A DNA stretch of 64,000 nucleotides from Paguma larvata (taxonomy: Eukaryota > Chordata > Mammalia > Carnivora > Viverridae). Below are positions 1 to 10,084 of the stretch, piece by piece. The notes under the pieces were generated by a model. That model made no database searches, was not told the origin of the DNA, and worked only from the letters and a program-made list of their open reading frames with translations. Position 1 is the first letter of the stretch, and each line of letters begins with the position of its first letter. The DNA is taken from positions 35,753,030 to 35,817,029 of the forward strand of contig CM057841.1 of assembly GCA_030068075.1 (NCBI GenBank). Reading direction: 5' to 3'. The position numbers were made by a program, and so were the translations under genes.

Positions 1-140
1 AATAAACTTTCTCAACTCTATATAATAGATACTAGGTTTTATTCAAGAGAGGAAATTAAAGCTCAGAAAGGCAATATGAAAAGCCCAAGACCAAATAGTT
101 GGTGGCAGAGCCAGGAATTGAATCTAGCTATTATAGCTTC
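1..140 (-). mobile_element. MIR SINE remnant (cut by window edge)
   Basis: The stretch reads as the reverse complement of a MIR: a degraded match to the 'cagatgaggaaactgaggctcagagagg' block near 48-70 is followed by 'ggtggcagagccaggaattgaa' near 100-121, the usual order in an antisense MIR. The left end lies outside the window. Divergence is high, so the call rests on the order of short blocks. Confidence 0.5.
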
Positions 141-350
141 AGAGAAAATGTTCTTATTTATTGTACCATTGTTTGTGATTTATGATATACTGACAACTTT
201 GAACAGTTTTCTCCCTATTTGAACTTGAATAGTCTTTTTTCCTTTAGCTTGTTATACTTTTATTCTCCTAGCCCCTATCCTCACCCTCATACCATTAGAA
301 ACCCAATTTTGTGGGATTAGAGACAGATGTTCCAAAATAGACTGCAACAG

Positions 351-467
351 GGGCACCTGGATGGGCTCGGTTGTTTGAGCATCTGACTTTTGATAGGTCA
401 TGATCCTCAGGTAATGGGATTGAGCCCCAAGTTGGGCTGCATGCTGAATGTGGAGCCTCCTTGGGAT

Positions 468-504
<37 letters not shown>

Positions 505-585
505 TCTCTCTCTTTCTCTTGTCCCTTCTCCCAACTAGCACTTTCTATCCCTATAATAAAATTAAAAGACAAAACAAAACAAAAC
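351..585 (+). mobile_element. CAN SINE (felid SINEC type)
   Basis: A tRNA-derived head (gggcacctgg..) is followed by a diverged A-box/B-box region, 'tggagcctccttgggattct', a long CT-rich tract (471-515) and an A-rich tail with aaaac repeats. Imperfect flanking duplications aaaatagactgc (334-345) and aaaatagagcgg (586-597) support a retrotransposed insertion. The head is well diverged from the young felid consensus, so this is an older copy. The two short open frames over it follow the CT/GA tract and are not genes. Confidence 0.85.
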
Positions 586-597
586 AAAATAGAGCGG

Positions 598-2185
598 GAT
601 AAATTTTTGCTCTTTTGTTTTTTCTGATGGGATTAATGAATTCTATTCTCCTTTTCTATAGGACTCTTTCTGGAATTTTGATTCTTATACAAAGGGGAAA
701 TTCTCCTTTTCTGTTCCGGAATGCTTTTTGGCGGTTTTTCTCTGTTTAGGTTTTATGAGTGATCTAATAAATAGAAATGCTCTTCTCCGTTGTAGTTTGG
801 CAGCAACTGAATTATAAGTTGAAGAAATAAGATAGATTGAGACAAAAATATCATTTTTAATCTGAATTCAAACTGATATTAAAGAATATAGCTAATATCT
901 CTGGGATGAATGGCCTTCAAATAGTGAAAATTAAATAAATTTATCACCCAGTCCCACACAACCCTGGTCTGGGACAAACCCAAACACCGTAAGGGCAGAG
1001 TACAATATATGATTTCTGCATAGAGCTTGAGCCCAGAAGGAAGAGAGAAAAGAACAAGGGGATAAATTATGCACACATAGTTTACCTTTCCAAACTCTAA
1101 AGTCATGTGTGTCCTCTTTATCCACAAGAGAAGGACCCAGTCAGGAGTAAAAAGAGAGAAGCCAGAGGGGCTTCCAAAACATGGAATAAAACTTCTGAAA
1201 TGGGGAAGTACCCCCCCCGCCCCAAGCTGCCCATCACCCATATGTTGTTAAAATGGGATAAAGATGAAATTGTGAGATGAGTCGAATAAAAGATGCGAGT
1301 ATCACCAATAAAAAGACAGTGTAAAATTAGAGTGAAGGCAAGTGCCATATAAAATAGTTATTTTCTAAAATGGAAAATGAAGGACTTTTCTTAGAGTCCT
1401 TTCCCTGGAGATAGATAAAAGTGGTCAGTAAATTTACTGTTTTTTACTATCTAGTCATAGTTTTTGTAAGTGTTTTCTGAAAGTGAGTAATCTGGCCCAA
1501 ACATCTCAGGTCAGGAAAACATTGAAAATAATTCCTTGGATACTTTGGTTAAATATTTGAGAGATGACAGTGTTATGATTTGTCCTGAACTGCTCAACAG
1601 AGCACACATTTTAAGAGGAAAGCACATTATAAAAAAATGAATTTGTTTCTTTTGTCAATTGCTTATGATTCCCCCCAAAAAAGCTGTTGAAAATTGAAGA
1701 ATAAGAGAACAGATCTCTTCTTTTGTTGTAGGAGAAAGTTTTTTTTTAAAAAAAAAAAGTTAAAAGGAGAATAATAGCTGAAAGTTGAGATTGGGCAGAC
1801 AGTATGATATGATCTGATTTTCAATCAATCTTGAAACTGAGAATTTAAACACCTCCATCTGACATCAAATAGAAATGACCCATCGGTCATGCAGTCAGTG
1901 TTTCTGAGCTCAGGATGCCTTGCAATAAAAGATTTTCTGCTTTACTTTACTCTTTTTTTTGGCCCCTCTGCCTTCTCCCCATATTCTTTCACCTGCTTTT
2001 GGTCCAAACCAATAGCTCGATGAATAAGGGTGTACAGTGAACATCATATTGGGATCAAGTGTTTTTAAAAGTTAGTATCAATGTATTTTAGTCCTATAAT
2101 TATGAAATCAAGTTTCTAGCTTTTGATTCATGTGTAAATTGATAATACCACCTTGCAACTTTGCTGTGCGGGGTTTTTAATCTTT
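598..2185. other. Unannotated unique sequence
   Basis: No gene or repeat family is recognised. There are short homopolymers (C-run near 1211-1219, T/A runs near 1741-1759) and short open frames on the minus strand at 879-1348 that match nothing I know and have no supporting splice or codon signal. Confidence 0.5.
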
Positions 2186-2189
2186 TATA

Positions 2190-2275
2190 TGAATACTCCA
2201 TGAGGGCAGGCACATGCCTCTTGTCATTCAGTGTGTCTTGAGCAAAGAGCACTTGAATGCTACATAATAAGGGCT
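2190..2275 (+). mobile_element. L2 LINE 3'-end fragment
   Basis: 'ctccatgagggcaggcaca' (2197-2215), then 'gagcaaagagcacttgaatgc', follows the L2 3'-UTR pattern of 'ctccatgagggcaggga..' leading to '..agcgcttgaataaatg'. It is short and diverged. Confidence 0.4.
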
Positions 2276-2504
2276 CGTTTAATTTTTAATTGAATTATAT
2301 TGAATTTAACTATGAGGACTAAATATTAAAAAGTATACAGAACCTAGGTCATAAAATTGTTTCCTAAGTCTTATAAGAAAATAGCGTGAGATGTTTAAAG
2401 GAACAGAGAAGTGTGTACTATCTTTATTTTTGCACTCATAAACTGGAGTGGAACTGGAACTCCTTTTCCAAAATTTAAGGAGTTTTAGGCTGATCAACAC
2501 TTCT

Positions 2505-2734
2505 TTTTTGTTCTTGTTTTTAAATATTTATTTTTGAGAGACAGACAGAGAGAGAGAGAGAGAGAAAATAGTGGGGGAGGGGCAGAGACAGAGGGAGAGA
2601 GAGTCCCAAGCAGGCTCTGTGCTTGCAGCCCAGAGCCCCATGCGGGGGCTTGATTTCATGAACCTGTGAGATTATGACCTGAGTCCGAATCAAGAGTTGG
2701 ACACAACTTACTGAGCCATCCAGGTTCCCTGGCA
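2505..2734 (-). mobile_element. CAN SINE (felid SINEC type), antisense
   Basis: Read on the minus strand it shows the full order: head (complement of 'gagccatccaggttccct' at 2713-2730), B box region, 'gcagcccagagcc' block, GA/CT tract (2540-2600) and the A-rich tail (complement of 'taaatatttatttttgagag'). Imperfect duplications gatcaacacttct (2492-2504) and gatccaacactct (2735-2747) bracket it. It faces the next SINE at 2995, about 260 bp away. Confidence 0.88.
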
Positions 2735-2934
2735 GATCCAACACTCTGTAGGAAACTTAGGAATTTACCTCACTCACCAAAGGCTTTCATATTTTTGTCC
2801 CAACAGATATGTAATATTAACCTTTTAATTTATGGAGTTCTCCATAATATATACACTATATATATATATTTTACACAAAAGCCTTTTTGTGTAGAGAGAG
2901 CTCATTTTCTTTCTTTCATATACAGAACTATATG

Positions 2935-3365
2935 ACATAGAGAAAGGCTCAGATTTTGGAGTTCTTGTAAATGAAGTTTAAATCTACATAGTCTAGGGCA
3001 TCTGGGTCACTCAGTCAGTTGAGCGTCCAGCTTTAGCTCAGGTCATGATCTCTTAGTTTGTGAGTTTGAGCTCAACACTGGGCTCTGGGCTCACAGCTCA
3101 GAACCTGGAGCCTGCTTTGGATTCTGTGTCTCCCTCTCTTTCTGCACCTCCCCCACTCATACTCTGTCTCTCTCAAAAATAAATAAATATTAATTTTTTT
3201 TTAAATCTGTGTAGTCGAATCTCCTGTGTCATGACCTTGGGGCAATTACTCAACCTCTCAGCGCCTCAGTATCCCTGTTTTATAGATCAGGAAATGATCA
3301 TGCCTACCCCATATGGTTATCTGAAGGCGAGATAAGACAACACATGGAAAGCACTTATTGCGGTG
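2935..3365 (+). mobile_element. MIR SINE split by a CAN SINE
   Basis: The 5' half is at about 2935-2994 ('aaggctcagattttggagtt', a MIR 'ctctggagccaga' region). The second half is at 3203-3365 ('catgaccttggggcaattac', 'caacctctcagcgcctcag', 'gaaagcactta'). The order is that of MIR in plus orientation, interrupted exactly by the SINE at 2995-3202. This gives a clear relative age: the MIR came first. Confidence 0.75.
2995..3202 (+). mobile_element. CAN SINE inserted in a MIR
   Basis: Head 'gggcatctgggtcactcag', promoter-like B box region, 'agaacctggagcctgctttgg', CT tract and an 'aaaaataaataaatatt' tail. The host MIR sequence aaatctacatagtc (2980-2994) is repeated as aaatctgtgtagtc (3203-3216) on the far side, the target-site duplication expected from L1-driven retrotransposition. 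Confidence 0.92.
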
Positions 3366-3399
3366 TGAAATTGAAAGGGTTAATGAGTTTTGCCTTTTA

Positions 3400-3560
3400 T
3401 TTTCATAAGTGAACACCTGTTCTGTCCCTAGGCATTATACTAGGCAGATAGTGTCACTTATTACCATAACTGGAGATTGAAGGTAAGAAAAAAAATCACT
3501 GTTTTGAGTCACAAGACTAGTGTGCATGAAGGATTTATATTCCAGATCTTTTGGTTAGGT
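3400..3560 (-). mobile_element. MIR SINE remnant, antisense
   Basis: 'gtccctaggcattatactaggc' (3425-3446) resembles the antisense MIR end 'tgtgccaggcactgtgctaggc'. 'gagtcacaagactagtgtgc' and 'ttccagatcttttggtt' (to about 3557) follow in the order expected from the antisense MIR core. Confidence 0.5.
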
Positions 3561-3662
3561 TACACTTTCCACTGGCACAAGAGTACAGCAGCTTGATACC
3601 ATAATTATGAGTTATGCTAATAGAGATCATGGAAGATTATGACTGTCTCTCCTTACTTGCCC

Positions 3663-3684
3663 CTTCGAAGTTTAAACTTCAAAG
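3663..3684. repeat. Near-perfect palindrome
   Basis: Twenty-two bases centred on tttaaa read almost the same on both strands (cttcgaag/tttaaa/cttcaaag arrangement), with one mismatched symmetric pair. It could form a small hairpin; no function is implied. Confidence 0.6.
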
Positions 3685-3839
3685 AGTTTATAACTGTATG
3701 CCTTGTTGTAGAGCTAATGATGACTCTGGTCATGTGGAGGTAGGTCATGTGGGAGAACCTCACAAGACCTTCCTCCCTAATGGGGTCCACGTGAATGGAT
3801 TGGCACTCGAGAGCACCAGATAGCAATCCGATTGCCCAG

Positions 3840-4200
3840 AGTACAGCATCATTCTATGCAAGTCTGTAAGGCAGAAATTAACGTCTCCATTATACGTATA
3901 TTTAAAGTTTATGTTTTATTTTAGAGAGATAGAGAGAGAGAGAAAGGAGGAACAGGGGAGGGATGGAGGAAGAGGAAAAGAGAGAATCCAAAGCAGACTT
4001 CATGCTGTTAGCACAGAGCCTGACAGAGGGCTCGATCCCACAAACTGTGAGATCACGACCTGAGCTGAAATCAAGAGCCAGATGCTTAGGTGACTGGTGC
4101 CTGACACCTCCATTTTATAGATGAGTAAACTATACCACAGCATGTATGATTAACTTGTAAGAACACAAAGCCGTTAAGTACTAGAGGTATTATCAGTGCC
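3840..4200 (-). mobile_element. MIR SINE, antisense, split by a CAN SINE
   Basis: After the inserted SINE the sequence 'cctccattttatagatgagt' (4109-4128), 'aaactataccacagcatg', 'taacttgtaagaacacaaag' follows the antisense MIR order 'ccattttacagatgaggaaactgaggc...'. The left part reaches 'gtctccattatac' at about 3881-3894, the other copy of the target site. This is the second MIR in 1 kb that was hit by a CAN SINE. Confidence 0.6.
3895..4105 (-). mobile_element. CAN SINE inserted in a MIR, antisense
   Basis: In minus orientation the A-rich tail (complement of 'tttaaagtttatgttttatttt'), GA tract, 'cagactt..gcacagagcctga', B box complement ('gctcgatccc') and 'tgagctgaaatcaagagcca' are all present. 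The head is degraded ('gatgcttaggtgactggtgcc'). The duplicated site is the MIR 'ctccattata/ctccatttta' sequence. Confidence 0.85.
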
Positions 4201-4204
4201 GAAC

Positions 4205-4835
4205 AGAATCAATCAATATAATTGTTCTTAAGTTGTATTTGTATTTATAACATACTTTTGTATAACTATATTTTATGTAGATAAATAGAATTACAGGTTT
4301 AACTAAGCTGGAATATGGATGTGTCAGAACAATTAAATTCTCAAAATTCCCCAAGGAGGTCTAACAAATCTTCAAACATTTTTGGGTATTAGGCCTCTCA
4401 GAAGTGAAATGGCATGATGAATAGACATGGTTAAGTTCTGCATGACATTGTAGTGTGATGTGTCTATAATTAGTCAACCGTTAGAATGCCTTGATTTAAA
4501 AGAGTAATTAATTGCCAGTCATCAGTCTGCAACTATTATACCAATAGTATACCAATATACTATATACCTATAGTTTTCAGGCCTCAAGCATGTTAACTAA
4601 TACATTTCTGGTTCCTGGTAACATCCATTATACTGCTTTGTTTAGATATATTTTTGCAGGGGCTAGTAATTGTACTGTTTTTACTGCATTAGTTTAGAAA
4701 TGATCTTTTATTTAATATCTAGGATATCAATTATTCACAAAACCGTACGTGTTACATGGTCTGATCTTGTCTCCAATAACTTTAGTATATACCTGAATGC
4801 TAATAACCCAAAAAGAAAACACTAACATGTCTGTC
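4205..4835. other. AT-rich unannotated sequence
   Basis: No open frame of note or known repeat is recognised. It is AT-rich, with short 'tatac' runs near 4540-4572. Confidence 0.5.
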
Positions 4836-4839
4836 ACTA

Positions 4840-5000
4840 ACTAGAAAGCCTGAATTTTATCCCCCTGGTGGGCAGGCTGGAAACCAAACTTGATACAGGC
4901 TTCTTACCTTTACATACTTTGTTTTCTCAGCTGTATAAGTGGAGAGAGAATGTCAGATCTTTGTCAGAGGGTTTCCCTCTTAAATGCCTCTGAGTATCTA
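4840..5000 (+). mobile_element. Probable MIR remnant
   Basis: 'gcctgaattttatccccctggt' and later 'cttacctttacatactttgt' and 'ttctcagctgtataagtgg' follow the MIR series 'gttcgaatcccggctctg..', 'ttacttaacctctctg', 'tttcctcatctgtaaaatgg'. Highly diverged. Confidence 0.35.
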
Positions 5001-6320
5001 TTGTAAGCGTTCCTTATCTTTTAGTTCCATCCTTTCTTTAGATCACACAGAAAAAATGTAAAGAGGAGAATAGTAAATCGACAGGAAAAGTGCTCAGGAA
5101 TCGTGAGGCCACGTCTACCTTAGAAACCCTTTGGTCTTTCAGGCAGGACACAGTTTTGAAGTTGAAGGGCAGAGTCTGTGTGTTAAAAGGTGAATAGTGT
5201 TTCCAGAGTTAAAAGTAACAGTTCCACTTTTTTTTTTTTTTTTTTTTAAATGGCTGTGCAAAGCTCCCAAGGCCCAGGAAGAAAATAAAGAGGTACTTTT
5301 CTCTTCTTCATTTCTCATTTTGTTTTATTTGTTGATTAGGAGGCAAAGCTACGGTGGAGGTTAAGACTGTAAACTCTCTGCTGTGTCCATTAGAGGACAA
5401 GCCTTATTTCCAGGGAGCTGAAATAAGGACAAGAAAAGGTTTTAAGAGGTAGCCTGAATTGGTCAGCTCAGGACGGAGGATGTCTGTGTCCCTCAGAACA
5501 GGGAAGGTGGGAATGTGGCCAGGGCAAAGGTGGAGAGTCAGCAGGGGATAGAGATTTGCCCTTTTGACAAATTGTACCCATCTGGAAGTCATCATGAGGT
5601 ACTTGTGAGAGATGACATTATGATTTCCTTGCCCCAAGAGTTACAATTGAAGTGAAAAATCTAGAAACAGAAGTTGAACTTCAGACACAGTTTTTAAAGA
5701 GAAAAATCTAAGGATACAGCAAAGGTGACTGATATTCTCTCTCTTTCTCTGCCAAAATTACCCCTAAGGTAATGATTACTTGATTCTTTGGCCAAAGGGG
5801 AAATAGAAGGTTAATACAGAGGAAAAACTACTATAGGCGAAAGTGTCAGGTTGAGTGGGGGGAGAGGTTTGGGTGCTGGCAGTGAGAAATAAAATCTAGC
5901 CCAAAATGTTGCTGTATAATTAAATTAGGTAAAAATCTACTAATACAAAAGGATATATATTAATAGATTAATACAGAACAGATATTACAAAAGGACATTT
6001 GTAATGTATTCTTGAGTGTAGAAAAGGTAAATGGGTCCACAAACGATTATGGACAGGCATATACCAACTTCTTTCAGTAACTACAGCGGGGGAGCAGGGG
6101 ATAGGAGGTGAGTAGAGGGGCAAACTTCTTTTTTTCTTATATCCTTTTGTGGTTTCAGTGTTTTTCAATGTTTAAGTACCAAATTTCCAGTAGAGCAAAG
6201 CCTTTATTTATTTATTTATTTTAGAGCAAAGTTTTAAAATACAGCGTGTGAGAGGACACTGGGAACTTATTTAAAAAGAAAGAGTTCTCATTATTTCAAC
6301 AATGGAGAATAATACCTTTA
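5001..6320. other. Unannotated unique sequence with a T-run
   Basis: A run of 20 T at 5228-5247 could be the tail of an antisense retrocopy, but the sequence to its right does not match any gene I recognise. A short (TTTA)n lies at 6206-6222. Otherwise nothing is recognised. Confidence 0.45.
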
Positions 6321-6329
6321 TCATCATCT

Positions 6330-6590
6330 CTAAAGTGTGAACTCACAGAGGGCAGGGATTCTCCTTAAAAATTCTGAATTTCCAGCATCTGCCACTTAGC
6401 CTGGCATGTCTAGAGTGTCAGAAAATTTTTTTTAAGTTTTTATTTTTAAGTAGTTTCTACACCCAACGTGGGACTCAAATTTATAACCCCAAGATCAAAA
6501 GCCATGTGCTCTACCGACTGAGCCAGCCAGGGGCCCCAGAGTCTCAGAAATGTTTTGTTGAATGAATGGCAATGAGGTGCAAACAAATGA
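6330..6590 (+). mobile_element. L2 LINE 3' end split by a short CAN SINE
   Basis: 'cacagagggcagggattctcc' (6344-6364), 'ccagcatctgccacttagcctggcatgtct' and, after the SINE, 'atgttttgttgaatgaatgg' (6549-6568) together make the standard L2 3' end. The inserted SINE removes no L2 sequence except the duplicated site. Confidence 0.65.
6425..6537 (-). mobile_element. Short-form CAN SINE without CT tract
   Basis: Only about 113 bp: the tRNA-like head (complement of 'ctgagccagccaggggcccc'), B box area, then directly 'tagtttctacacccaacgtgg' and the T-run. The CT-rich body of the usual felid SINE is absent. The duplications agagtgtcagaaa (6412-6424) and agagtctcagaaa (6538-6550) differ at one base and fix both ends. 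The structure suggests a distinct subfamily, shared with the copy at 32908, and not a truncated copy, because the head is complete. Confidence 0.85.
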
Positions 6591-8380
6591 AAGGAAATAA
6601 GTGAATAGGTAAGTGGGGGCTTATAGCCCCAATACTTCATCAGGGTTACACTGTGCTGTTTGCAGAACAGAGAAGAGCTGTCCAGGGGCAGAAGCAGAGT
6701 CATCTTTCTGCTCATGGATAACTTTGAATGCCCAGCAGCTGGGAGGAGAGAGAAAAACTGAGAGGTTTTTGTAAATAGTCAGGGTTGGCTTTCGTGGGCA
6801 AAGTAGATCACATCATTAATGTCAATTTCATTAATGAATTGTATAAGTCACAGATATTATCAAGGTAGATTACAGACATAGAGCTGAGTAGGAGGTACAG
6901 AATATAATACTTTTAATACTATGAAAATTATTATTAATAGAAATAGTTGAGTATTCAGTGATGATATTAGGGTAATTCTTCAAGGAAAAAGTGCCACTAA
7001 TTTGTATTAAGTGTAGACTAGATGGCAGCCTAGTTTTTGGTATATTACTACATGAGCTGGGCATTAGTTTATTTTAGTTTTATTTTCTAAATACAGACAA
7101 GGAATCTGAGAGCATAGTAATTAAATACATCACACGACAGTACTTCAAAGTGAAATATTTTTATCTCCACCTCTAGCTATGATGAGGACAAGAAAAGTAG
7201 CCTCTTGTGTGGAGGGGAGGAGAGCAAAGAATGTAGAATAAATTTCCATTATTTTTTGCAGCCTAGATTGTATTTTTTACAAAGAGGGATACTCTCAAAA
7301 TGTTTCTCAACCCTCTACAGCAATTGTGCTGTGCAAACCTAGATTTCTATCTTGGCATTCCTATCTACTGGTGTGTGTATGGTGTGTGCGCACACACATG
7401 TGTGTGTTTGTGTAATATTTACAGGTTGCATTCTCTGGGGAACAAGACAAAAGTGAATTGGAGAGTTACATGGAGGGAGATCTAGAGGAGAAATTAGGAA
7501 TGGCTAGACCATTATACCACTGTTTGCTCAGGCATTGGCCAGCGGATGCTCCCAGAAGAGTAAGACCTTGACTCTAAAACCTCTCTGACTCTGATGAAGC
7601 TAAAAGCTGGAGACTGCCAGCTAAACACAATGCTTGCATCCAGGCAACAAGTTCTTTCTTGAAGTGGGAAATGAGAAGAGTATCTCCTGTTCTCATTTCA
7701 GTCTTAGTATATTTGGACCTCTTGGTATATTTGTTGACCAATTCTTGAGAACATACGAATGATCTTTACATCTTTATACAGCAAACCCAAATGGGTGTCT
7801 CCAGATTTTGAAGGACGTTGTAAAATAAATCCAGTGTTTCCTCTAGAAGATTGATTTTGATAACTTCATTCATCTTTGTTTTTTTGATGGATTTTTACAT
7901 TTCTGAATCATCAGACTGTAACTATGAAACTTTTGAAATACACTTTTCAGCTGTAAACTCCTTGTAAATTTTTAATTTTAGCACTGTGTCTGGGATACCT
8001 GTTATTATTTTTATTATGTTAATCAATATAAAAATTTAATTTCTATACCCATACATGTTTATTCAGATGTCCTTGACATAATGCCAACCATGATTCAACT
8101 CATGCTATGAGAAGTGGAGGAGGGAATAGTTTGGTTAATTAATTAGGTTATTTGTTTTGCTAGTTATTTTTATAAAGAACTTCTGTTTCTGGATTAATGA
8201 TCATCTGAACTGAATGCTGAGGGAGGATCACCAGATAAATGAAGAAGGAGTAAGGAATCCAAGAAAGAAAATTTATTGCATCCAAGTGGCAAGGAATAGA
8301 ATGTGTGACCTACTTTAGAAGAGAAAGTTTGCATAAGGAGATGAATGGCAAGTTTAGAGCATCCATATTGTAAGCGTCCC
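6591..8380. other. Unannotated unique sequence
   Basis: Apart from the TG/CA tract at 7371-7413 no repeat family or gene is recognised. The 61-codon frame at 7300-7485 runs through that tract and is not credible. Confidence 0.5.
7371..7413. repeat. TG/CA tract with two overlapping palindromes
   Basis: The sequence alternates purine and pyrimidine. It holds gtgtgtgcgcacacac (7382-7397) and cacacacatgtgtgtg (7391-7406), each a perfect 16-base palindrome. Such sequence is prone to Z-DNA or cruciform structure. Confidence 0.8.
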
Positions 8381-8384
8381 TCAT

Positions 8385-8645
8385 GACAAGGCAGGTGTGA
8401 AGCAGCAGTTAACAGAATGGCTTCTGGTGTCATAAGACCTGGGTTCAAATCTGTGTTCTGTTATTTTCCAGTTAACAAAGATGACTTTGAACAGTTCCTC
8501 TACCTTCTAGTTTCCTCATCAGTACGACAAGAGTAATAGTACCTACTTTAAATATTAAATGATATAATGAGTGGAACGTACTTATCTCAATGGCTGGCAC
8601 ATAGTAAACAGTCATCACTAGGTAATTGTGAAAATCAGGACATGC
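8385..8645 (+). mobile_element. MIR SINE, nearly full length
   Basis: The MIR blocks appear in order: 'ggcttctggtgtcataagacctgggttcaaatc' (8418-8450), 'ctaccttctagtttcctcatc', 'gagtaatagtacctac', 'ttaaatgatataatgag', 'aatggctggcacatagtaaac' (8589-8609). One of the best preserved MIRs here. Confidence 0.85.
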
Positions 8646-9365
8646 ATGTTTTTAATATTATAATTATTTTATATTTCAGTAGCTTTTTGACACCTAAAAG
8701 TACGTATTGAGCACTCATCTACTTACATTACATTCCTTAAATACTAAAGCCTTCTCTCCTTTTTATAAGACCTTCTCCCATGTGAGGGAGTTTTCATGGC
8801 AGTCTATAATCTGAACTGTGGAAGGGAACTTAGAAATTTGCCTTTAGTACTGGAAGCAGATCACATTATTCTAATTACATATGCACATAGGTATACATAT
8901 TAAATGTCTCCACTTCTTGCTTTAGTTTGCTTTCACAATACCCCTTCAAGGAATAGTCTTCACTTGTCTGCTTATTGTATTTCCTTTTCTATAAGTTTGA
9001 ACAGCCTATGGCTATAATCTTTAGGTAGTTAAGAAAAATAAACAATTCAAATGAGTTCTTTGGCTTAAATTTGTTTTCCTTGCTTTCTGATGAGGGATGC
9101 CTCGTGCCTTATATATATTCTCAAATGTGAAATGTCCATTAAACCATCAAGTCACAGAGAGCCAATCAGTAGGGCTGGTTTTTGCCAATCACACTTCACT
9201 GTCTCTCACTCTTCCCCACCCGCCCACCCCCATTCATTCAGACTTAGCCCAGGATATGTGGTAATTTATGTGTCATTTCCTGAGTGTTGGTTACTCCCAT
9301 GTTGTAAGATAATTGGCAAATAGTGGGGCTGTCTTGGTCTGGTCTACGGTTCCTCCCTTTCAGTC
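8646..9365. other. Unannotated unique sequence
   Basis: Nothing recognised. The 77-codon plus-strand frame at 9090-9323 shows no domain. Confidence 0.5.
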
Positions 9366-9369
9366 TGTG

Positions 9370-9776
9370 CTCCTGTATTCCCTCCCCAGTGCCACTTTCA
9401 GTGTGACTCTGAGTACAGATCTGATCATTCAGTCCCTCTACTGCAAATCCTTCAGGGACTGACTCTTGCTTTCTCGATAAAGTTTAGATATCTTAGCACA
9501 GTGTTCAAGACTCTTTCATATTTAGCTTTCAGCTGCTGCCAGCTCCCCTGACATGCTTGTATATTGCATTCTTCACTGAGAAGTGCCAAAGAGACAGCCT
9601 GAGTTCTCCAGTCTAGGTACCTTTGCATAACACTGGGACCCTTCTTTTGTCTCCTGTCTAGTGATCACTTGTATTTCAAAACTAACTCAAAGGTTGTCAC
9701 TGTTCCTAAAAACCTTACTTGACACCTTACCTGACTTGGCTAGATTTGGATTCTTTTTTCTCTGTTCCCATAGATA
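9370..9776 (+). mobile_element. L2 LINE (ORF end and 3' region)
   Basis: The sequence follows a typical L2 run: 'tgatcattcagtccctctac', 'ggactgactcttgctttctc', 'tcagctgctgccagctcccctgacatg', 'aggtacctttgcataacactg', 'ttgtcactgttcctaaaaacctta' and 'cttacctgacttggctagatt'. In L2 these encode the end of ORF2 and the 3' UTR start. It ends at the SINE at 9796. Confidence 0.65.
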
Positions 9777-9795
9777 CCTGAATAAACCTTTTTAA

Positions 9796-9849
9796 AAATA
9801 AGTTTATGTATTTATTTTGAGAGAGAAAGATAGATAAATAGGTAGGTAG

Positions 9850-9889
<40 letters not shown>

Positions 9890-10063
9890 CACCAATAGGG
9901 GAGGGGCAGAGAAAAAGGGAGAAAGAGAATCCCAAATAGGCTCATCACTGTCAGCACAGAGCCTGGCTTGGGGCTTGATCCCATGAACTATGAGATAATG
10001 ACCTGACCTGAAATCAAGAGCAGAGCCGGAGGCTTAACTGCCTGAGCCAGCCAGCCCCCACCC
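9796..10063 (-). mobile_element. CAN SINE with expanded GATA tract
   Basis: The antisense SINE body is clear ('ctgtcagcacagagcctgg', 'cttgatcccatgaactatgag', 'ctgcctgagccagccag'). The usual GA tract is expanded to (GATA)n/(GA)n at about 9829-9890. The flanking duplications cctgaataaacctttttaa (9777-9795) and cctgaataaatctttttaa (10064-10082) match at 18 of 19 bases, so the ends are secure. Confidence 0.93.
9829..9890. repeat. (GATA)n/(GA)n microsatellite
   Basis: Repeated GATA units with GGTA variants run into pure GA. The tract grew from the CT/GA region inside the SINE and is likely to vary in length between individuals. Confidence 0.85.
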
Positions 10064-10084
10064 CCTGAATAAATCTTTTTAACA

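Noticed and set aside
252..602. Frames rich in Arg-Glu or Ser-Leu
   Set aside because: They are translations of the GA/CT tract of a CAN SINE. The same holds for frames at 23038-23277, 40534-40722, 48222-48404 and 48783-48965.
5228..5247. T-run as the tail of an antisense processed pseudogene
   Set aside because: The sequence to the right does not match any transcript I recognise and there is no duplication on either side.
9829..9890. GATA array as a regulatory cluster
   Set aside because: It is a microsatellite that grew from the GA tract of a SINE.
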